Below, piece by piece: positions 56,467 to 64,000 of a stretch of 64,000 nt of DNA. Every line of letters begins with the position of its first letter. The stretch's first letter is position 1. The notes under the pieces are model-generated. The model was not told the DNA's origin. It saw nothing but the letters and a program-made list of their open reading frames with translations, and did not search any database. Position numbers and translations under genes: made by a program. This DNA comes from Scatophagus argus (taxonomy: Eukaryota > Chordata > Actinopteri > Scatophagidae). Location of the stretch: positions 19,264,127 through 19,328,126 of the forward strand of contig NC_058495.1 in assembly GCF_020382885.2 (NCBI RefSeq), written 5' to 3'.

Positions 56467-58342
56467 TTTTAGCTACTGGGTAAAATTTAGACAAAGAGTC
56501 TCACCACAGGGTCCACTAAGAAGCTGTTCTGGAGCTTTCAAATGTAAGACATTATCTCTTTGGTAGATAGTTTGCCCAGTTGTCATGAAGTTCACCATAT
56601 TGAAAGTATGATTTCCTGAGGACCTTGGCTTCACACAGATTACATTTGTTTTTATTGTATGTTCATTAAGAAACCTGCTAAACGATGTGACAGGCCTAGT
56701 AATTTAGGACACATGCCATGTCTCTGCAGTGTTGCATGTCATCTTCTCTGCTCTCTCCCTCTGTCTGTTGTGCAACCGGCACTGGCCTTTGACATGTAAC
56801 TGAAAATGGAAATTTTCCTGTTACCTTATGTAATATTGATTGTTCTGACATCCAGGATATCCATATCCACACAGAGCATGAGTCTTCAAGTAAAAGCTTT
56901 CCTCACAGTGTTTGTCCACGTCTCAGTGTGTACAACATTGTATCAGTGTGTTGACTTGTCTCCTTCCCCTTTATCAACAGACTCCATCATGTAGAAATAA
57001 GCTCTGTCAGGTCTTGCAACTAATCATTTCAAGTCTTGTCCAGCAGACACAGATTCAATTTGAGCCTTTTAATTAATAATGCCGTTTATCGAGGTGGGAG
57101 GGGTAGGACTGTAATTGGGACGCCTGATTAGGCTCTGGAGGAAGCTTTTAAGTCAGCAAGGTTATCAGTGCTCCTCCCTCTGCCTGTCATCATGTCCTCA
57201 ATGTGGGCTCCCGACTTCCCTTTGCTCGTGTTTGATTATTCCTGTTTTACTATCTTCCCCCTGCGGGTTCCTCTGTCTTTTCCTGTTGTCTATCTTCTAC
57301 TCTTTGTCACCTTCAACAGGTATCGGACATAAAATTCATTTCATATTTTTTGTAAATCATTTTACCACCTCCCTGCAGTCTTTGCCTGAGTCAGACTTGA
57401 TGCTGCACAAAGTGAGGCTCAGCACTCAGAGAGCTGGACAGCTCCTGTCCAGACTGATGTGAATGGAGACTTATTGATCCCAGCAGGGCTGTGGTTTGGG
57501 AACCCTAATGCATTTACCCTCCGCTATACTCCCTCCACACATTCTGCTTGTCCCTCTTAATTACAACTAAATGGATCCATACAACACCCCTGATACTCAG
57601 TGACTTTCTCTGGCCTCTCCTTTTTTTCCTCACCCATTCTATTCTCCCCCATTTACCCCCTTTTTTTGCTTCCCCATTTTCTCTCCCCAACCTTCAGCCA
57701 CTCTGTCCTCTGGGATCCCTGGGGTATTATCTCTAACGGTAGCATTAGTAAGGCCAGTCTGCTGTTGGCATAGCTGATGTGTTTTGGTGTGCAACCATGT
57801 GTTCTTTCAAACTAATTCAAATTGACCAATAGTGCATGGCAACAATGAGGAAACACCCACAACTGTCAACTGAGGCTCCCTTTTTGTTGTGGTTGAGCTG
57901 CTTTTGCTTGCAATAAACTAACATTAGAGAACATAAAAAACAGGAGCTGATATCTAAACGCATTGCGCAAGCACACCACACATCCTCATTTTGAAACTTG
58001 CATATAATCACAATGTAACGGCAAGATAGGTGGGTTCAATAATCGGTAGTAAAAATGAAATCATATGAGTTTTACCACACAGACATTCGAGGAAGCCAGT
58101 GTTAACTGTGCATAAATTTGTAAGCTGTAGATCTCAAACGCAACATCAGAGCAAGAAAAGGAGGCGACTGATTTAAGGATCAAACTAAAAGAGAAGCGAG
58201 GGGATGAGAGATGAAACGGTTTTAAGTTTATTATTGGAAATGACTGCATCTGACAGATCAAACATTTTTGTTAGTGCAAGACTAAAAAAAGTGTGTCCCT
58301 CCCTCCCTCTGTCTTCCTCTGTCTCGGTATGCTGTGATCTCC

Positions 58343-58379
58343 GAGAGGAACGTCTGACACGGGGTCAGACGTTCCTCTC
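58343..58379. repeat. Perfect inverted repeat: 16-bp arms, 5-base loop
   Basis: Left arm GAGAGGAACGTCTGAC (58343-58358), loop ACGGG, right arm GTCAGACGTTCCTCTC (58364-58379), without mismatch. Both arms are non-repetitive and about 56% GC. It is not a histone stem-loop (wrong stem and loop size) and the loop is too short for a typical miRNA precursor. Confidence 0.9.
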
Positions 58380-61127
58380 TTAACCCCACCTTTACCTCCT
58401 CAAACTCTCTTTAAAAAAACGATTTTCTTACATTTATGTACTGCCCTGACCTTATTTTATCTCCCATCCCCTCATTCACTCAGTCGGAGGAGCAACACGG
58501 TGCTTTTACTGTGTAGCTAACTCAACAAAAGGAAAACATCAGTCTGCTAGTTTAAGTTAGTTCTCCTTATGAAACCAACAGCACATGTTCAGACGACTAA
58601 CAGCAATAACAAATGAATCACTGTGGATTAAAAACAAACTAAGTTTCTCTCCATGTAATAAAACACTTTAATGTCCCATGTGACTAATATCTAACAGGGA
58701 GATAATGTTGTTAGGGGTTGTGCAGGGGAGATCTGTGATCTTTGTCTGCCTGTTTGGAGAAGACAAGTAAATCATCAGAGAATACTCTTAAAATGTGACA
58801 CAAGAGAGAGCCAGATAAGAGAGGTAAAGAGGGACGGAGGGCTGGGACGATGAGAAGATCACATACCACTCTGTTTATGACAGTCATCATTCAAACGCTT
58901 AACCTGACACTTTCAAATGGCTTTATTTTTGCATAACACCATCCCACTTTGTATGATTCTGCTAATTCCTTGTAATAACTAATATTCCTTGCCAGTACCT
59001 TATGTATTAACATGATTTTCATCAGCTGCAACTACAGAATCATTTGACAGCATGATCACATTATACTGAAATTTGATGCCAGAGATTACACAGACTTCTT
59101 TGTTGCATTTCAAAACAAACTCGGATGTCTGATCTAAAAGTGTCAGAAGCCAAAAGCGACAGTCTTACTTGAATTTATTATAAATTTTGCCCTGTTTTCT
59201 CATGTTTCGTCTATGAGAAAGAACCATGATAAGTAAAATACATGTCTTGTGGAGGGTGGGGGCTTTGCTCCCTCCAGGTACTCATTTCTGCATTTCTATG
59301 ATGTTTTTGTACTGCACCAGAAATAATTTATAATCAAATCACTTTGTCCAGTAATACCACAACTTCTTTCATGTGTCTTAGTGATACTTTCATTATCGGT
59401 TCAGTCAGTAGAACAGAAGATCACACTAAACAGTTGCTTTTTTGTCATGAACTACCACATTTTAAATCGTGCCGGTTACTTTATATCAAACGCTTCAGTA
59501 TTCCTGTGTTTCTCTGTGCTCATCTATCTGGCTTGAAGTGGGCAAGGCACAATGGGAATGATGTCACACACCTCTGTGGACCAATCAGAATTGAGCAACA
59601 TTTGAATCAGAATCTGATGACAGTTGTCAGGTCGTTTGCTTTCATTGCCGAGTCCCATCAATCACATTTAAACATACCACACCCACACATTTCTGATAAA
59701 GAAGATAAAGTGAGTTATTAGACTCTAGAAACTTTATTTAATTATGAATAATAATTGAGGATGTCTTTTTAACTTTTACTCTGACTGTTGCCTAAATATC
59801 CATTAATATTTAATGTTAAGTTTTCTCTTGTAATAAGTCAGTATTTATTTATGTTGCACAATCACACACAAAATGTCCCTGCTCAACCTACATTAAAAAA
59901 GGCTTTAAAAAACAAAACAAAAGGTTAGGACAGTGCAACCTTGATATTATAGGCACAAGCAGATCACTCTACTGGACTCTATGGGTACAGAGAGGGAGCC
60001 TGATGGATGACCACGCTGTCCTGACCAACATCAGCTCACCACAGTGATCCTGACTGACTGAAAGTTGGCCACCAAAGCACACCTACTCCTTTATAATCCA
60101 AGCCACTGAGAAGAAGCCCTACATGTGAATGGACACGGCACAGATCACAACATCAGCATGGATGTTCTCAGTACTCAACCCAAAACTACAGTGTGCATTG
60201 AACACAGAAGGAGGGTCTCTTCTTGCCTGCACAGCCATCTAAAAAGGCCTTACTTGAACGGGGCCTTTTTGATCACACAATCCCAACTGAAGCTATAGGT
60301 GACAAAAATGTATTTGTCTTCCATGTGGGATGTGGGATGGTAGGTGTGTGGGAATGCTTTGCAACAGGGGGCAGACGTGGCATGTTGTGTGAGGACGCCC
60401 TAACCGAGGGTAGCATGATGCCATCAGAAACCAGGATGAGGGGAGGGACACTATGGCCTGTTGGTCCCCTCACATCTCACTTCTCTGGTTTGGTGTCGTG
60501 TGGTCTTAAGTGGTTGGACCACAGAGTTCTGTCCCGCGGCCCATCCGTTGGCTGGCTCTTAATCCAGTTAAGGCTGAGGGGGTCTGGCGTTTCCCGTCTT
60601 GGCTGGGCAGGCTGCGCTAAATGAGGTTTTTACTTGGCCTGGGGAGCCCAACTTTAATAGACCCTGGTAAATGAATACATTAAGAGAAGAGGCAGACCAA
60701 TGCAGGGAAGGCTGCTCAGACCAGAGGAGAAGAAATAAAAGTGATAGTAATTAACAGGTAAAGTGAACAGTCAATCTACTGATCCAACAATCTACTCATC
60801 AGTCAAATGTGAATCTGTCTCTCGCATAATCAATGACAAAATCCATCTTATGGACATGGAAGCAAAATGTACTGATGTCTACGAGCAGCTAAGGTTATTA
60901 AACAAGTTAAATAAGGCTGTGGTAATGCTGTAAGCTCTTAGTGAATCAAAATGGAGGCAGCAGAGGTCTATACACTGCTCAGAGAACTTCCTCTTTCTCA
61001 CTATTTAAAAAAAACTATTGTGTGTATGAATGTATTTTTAAGCTGTAGCTCCTGTTGCACCTAACCGGAGCCCTTTGGTACAGTTAGAGAAAAATAGCTC
61101 CATCTATATCCCTGCAGTCTTTCTTCA

Positions 61128-61128
<1 letters not shown>

Positions 61129-61162
<34 letters not shown>
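61129..61162 (+). repeat. (CA)n microsatellite
   Basis: About 16 CA units; an interrupted (CA)n array also lies at 62424-62475. Confidence 0.9.
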
Positions 61163-61164
<2 letters not shown>

Positions 61165-64000
61165 CTCACAAACAAACAGCCCTCCACTCCACCCTTTCCC
61201 ACTGGGTCCATGGGATGGGCAGTGGGCTCGGGGGAAATGAGGTAACACATACACATACACATACACACCCACACACATGCACACACACAGAGGACACAGT
61301 GGCAGTGTAGCACCATTCAGGCCTCTGTTCTGCTCTGTCCATCACAGCTGTCAATCTCAGTGCATTTCTCATTGCCCACCCCCACACCAACCAGACCTCA
61401 ACACACCTTTTAAGGCCTAGAATATTTGGTCCTGTCGGTTGCCATGAGAACCATCCAGATGTTGGCCTCTGATTAGCTGGCGACGGTCAAATGAAATCAG
61501 AAGAGGTGTGATAAGATCGCAGGGCGACAGAAACTGGGAGAGTGGTGGCCGCAAGCAGGAGAGGGGTGGGAGGGTAAAGGAAGTCATAGAAAAGAGGGAA
61601 GGTGGGCATTAGTGAGGGGTTTGCACACACATTCACACACTTTAATGCAGTTCACTGGGGAGTGCTATTTTTTTTTTCATCAAACACTTCCATTTTCAGT
61701 CTGTGTAATCTTGGCAGCATGTAAAAATGGCACCAATTTTCACTCACTCAAAATCAAACAATCATTCCCTTTCTGTTTGCTGAATGAGAGCAGTAAAGAA
61801 CATTTGTACTGAGTGACAACAGAGCACCTTTGACTCTAACCCTTTCTCCTGAAAGAGTCAAAATAGAAACAAACGGATGTAGTGCAGCAGCCTGTTAATA
61901 CTGTATGTGGGTGTGAAATAACCTATACGACTTTTAATGCACACTGCATTTTCTCTCCAGTGAGGCCGACTGCACGAGTGACAGAGGAGATACAACACAA
62001 AGCTGCTCAATCAAATGGCTTTCAAACAAACTCCAAACAGCACTTCTCTTCTCCCCTACCTGTCCCACAAGTACCTAATCACATCCAAAGTCCCATTTCC
62101 TGTCAATGAAATTACATTAAATATCTCCCTTTAGGTCCTTGTCCAAAGTGACCCCAAACTCAGTGAGACTGATAAGGGTGCTAACTAGGTAAAGGCTGAA
62201 GCACTTCCCAGTGTTCGGTCAGTGAACAGAGCTACAGTGAAGGGAGAGTGAGGGGGGGGCTGGGCCCTGCCCCTGCTCGCTCCATTTTCCAATAAACTCC
62301 AGCAATCAGATCAGCGCTGCTTTAAATGGACGACTTGATGGCAGCAGGCTGCATTAGCCGCTGGTGTTCTCCCAATCCGATTAGACAGAGACAGTGACAG
62401 TTTCCAGCCAAAAGAGGCAGGTAACACACACACACACACACACTCATACACACACACGCATGTACACATGCACACATACAGAGCAGACTTTACCATTCTT
62501 AACATATACAGAAACTTACCCACGCACAAGAAGTTAAGATTGAATAAAAAAAAAACAGAAATGAACGAATGAAATGAAATGAATGAGGGTCACATACACA
62601 CACATGCACAGTGACACATACAGGCAGGACCTCTTGTGGTCATTTGTGGTGCTAATTGGATGGTCTGTGGCAGATGTCATTACTGTTGAGCAGTCGGTCA
62701 CTTGATGTTTCCAAGTTGTCAGGCAGTCATTTGGGCGTATTAGCAGCTCCTTCAGTGCAGAGGTCATTCTCCTAAGGCTGTGTTACATGTCTGTGTGTGT
62801 GCTTGCACAGATGTGAGTGTACAGTTGTTTGTGTGTGGGTGATTTATGCATGTAAAAAAAAAACTCTCTCTGTCTGTCTAATGGCTCCCCTGCCTTGACA
62901 ACCTGCCTTTTACGGTCACATAATTACCCCAGATTGTTTTTATGTATACACTGAAGTACTTTTCCGCTATGCACGTGCCTGACATGAGAAGCTGGCAACA
63001 AGCTGCTAAGTGCAACAGGCAGCGTCATAAAAATGGTTACCATACCGATGATAGCTAAAACCCCTTTCAGGACTTACAGCAGATAGAATGGTCCCTCAGT
63101 GTGCTTATCAGGTAAAATAAACCTCAATGATGCAAAGTAATGGCTGGGTTATATGAGAATGCATGTGTGAGGTAGAGACTAGAAACCATGCTCCTTATCA
63201 CAGAGCTGGACAGAGAGGAGTGAGACTGTACTTAACAGATTTAGACGGTCAGTGAAGCCTAACACCTGGACAGACACAAAGAAGGGAGGCGAGTCGCATC
63301 TCAGGTTACTGTGCAGCAGGCCCGGCATAAATGGGAATGGCCATGGGGGAAACGTGGACACATCAAGAGCGGTCAACAGATTATCTAGTGAGAAAGCAGA
63401 CCGAATGGTTGTGTTACTGATTCAGACCATTTCTATGCAAACCACAATTTCAGCATGTCTGCAGTTTTGTGAAATGAATCCCTCTTGTAGCTTATTGGAA
63501 CAACTGCCTCATAGCAAGCAAAATAAAAAAAAAAAAAAAAGGTAAAAGTAGATGGAAAGATTTAAAATGAGTTTACTCATGCAAAACTATGTGAGCTGAT
63601 AAAAGCAGACCACCGGCTGTTTTTTAGTGTTTTATGTTGGAAACACATTTGTGCAGCGCTGCACTACCTGACGCCTTCTGGTCCCGTGGCTGATGATGGA
63701 CTGCGGATCAGCCAGTTAATTTAGGCCAGATAAAAGCCTCTCATCTCTGCCGAGGTAGATTACTGTAATAGCAGCCTTTCTCATCTTTTGATCTTTTTTA
63801 CTGCTGCGTCGGTTCATTTGCATGTGTCAGAGATACAGCTTTATTTAGGGTGCTTATTAATGGGAACAGGAGGGATTCTAGATACTAAAACCTGAGGCAG
63901 ATTAGCACTGACCCCCCTGGATCTCACACGCTGTTCCTTCACATACATTTATGAGGATAATATCTGCGTGTGCAGGTACACACTCACATCCTATAATACT

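Larger units (their letters stand above)
43710..64000. other. Gene-free region downstream of gata2
   Basis: About 20 kb with no exon of any protein I recognise on either strand and no RNA gene. Open frames of 100-134 codons (45229-45606, 50834-51238, 59344-59721, 60223-60624) lack domains, splice partners and similarity. Content: microsatellites, a Tc1-like relic, a perfect hairpin and some enhancer-like motif groups. It may include distal gata2 regulatory DNA or lie next to an off-window gene. Confidence 0.6.

Noticed and set aside
60223..60624. 133-codon open frame on the plus strand downstream of gata2
   Set aside because: No domain, signal or similarity; Gly/Trp/Cys-rich composition typical of translated non-coding DNA; no splice context.

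Overview
The window is nuclear DNA from a ray-finned fish, most likely a percomorph-type teleost. The evidence is short GT-AG introns (several under 100 bp), many (CA)n and (GA)n microsatellites, a degenerate Tc1-like transposon, a teleost-style dispersed repeat, and clear orthologues of vertebrate genes. No bacterial, viral or organellar genes were seen.

Layout. The first 43 kb is gene-rich. ttll3 (tubulin glycylase, minus strand, 3' end beyond the left edge) lies head-to-head with hmces (abasic-site shield protein, plus). hmces converges tail-to-tail on rab7a (late-endosome GTPase, minus), and their poly(A) signals sit within about 35 bp of each other. rab7a lies head-to-head with rpn1 (ribophorin I of the oligosaccharyltransferase, plus). 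rpn1 is followed by a gene-free stretch of about 8 kb and then gata2 (haematopoietic/endothelial zinc-finger factor, plus). The last 20 kb (about 43.7-64 kb) holds no recognisable gene. It has microsatellites, one dead Tc1-like copy, a perfect 16-bp-arm hairpin and scattered transcription-factor motifs, as expected of a developmental-gene regulatory desert. For every gene I reconstructed exons by hand from splice sites, codon phase and protein similarity. All internal phases join correctly.

Function. The first four genes are unrelated housekeeping or organelle genes (cilia, DNA repair, endolysosome, ER), with promoter motifs that fit their jobs: an RFX X-box upstream of ttll3, a CLEAR-like E-box joined to a CRE upstream of rab7a, and CCAAT boxes plus CACGTG upstream of hmces. 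gata2 keeps the vertebrate plan: a distal non-coding first exon, a CCAAT/GC-box proximal first exon, five coding exons, a cluster of GATA motifs upstream and, in the intron between the two zinc-finger exons, the equivalent of the mammalian +9.5 enhancer.

Most notable observations. The +9.5-like enhancer keeps its ETS and GATA sites and exact spacing, but its E-box reads TATCTG instead of CATCTG. The predicted Gata2 C-terminus differs from the usual MVTAMG ending and looks frameshifted. The last rpn1 intron is 78 bp, in frame and stop-free.
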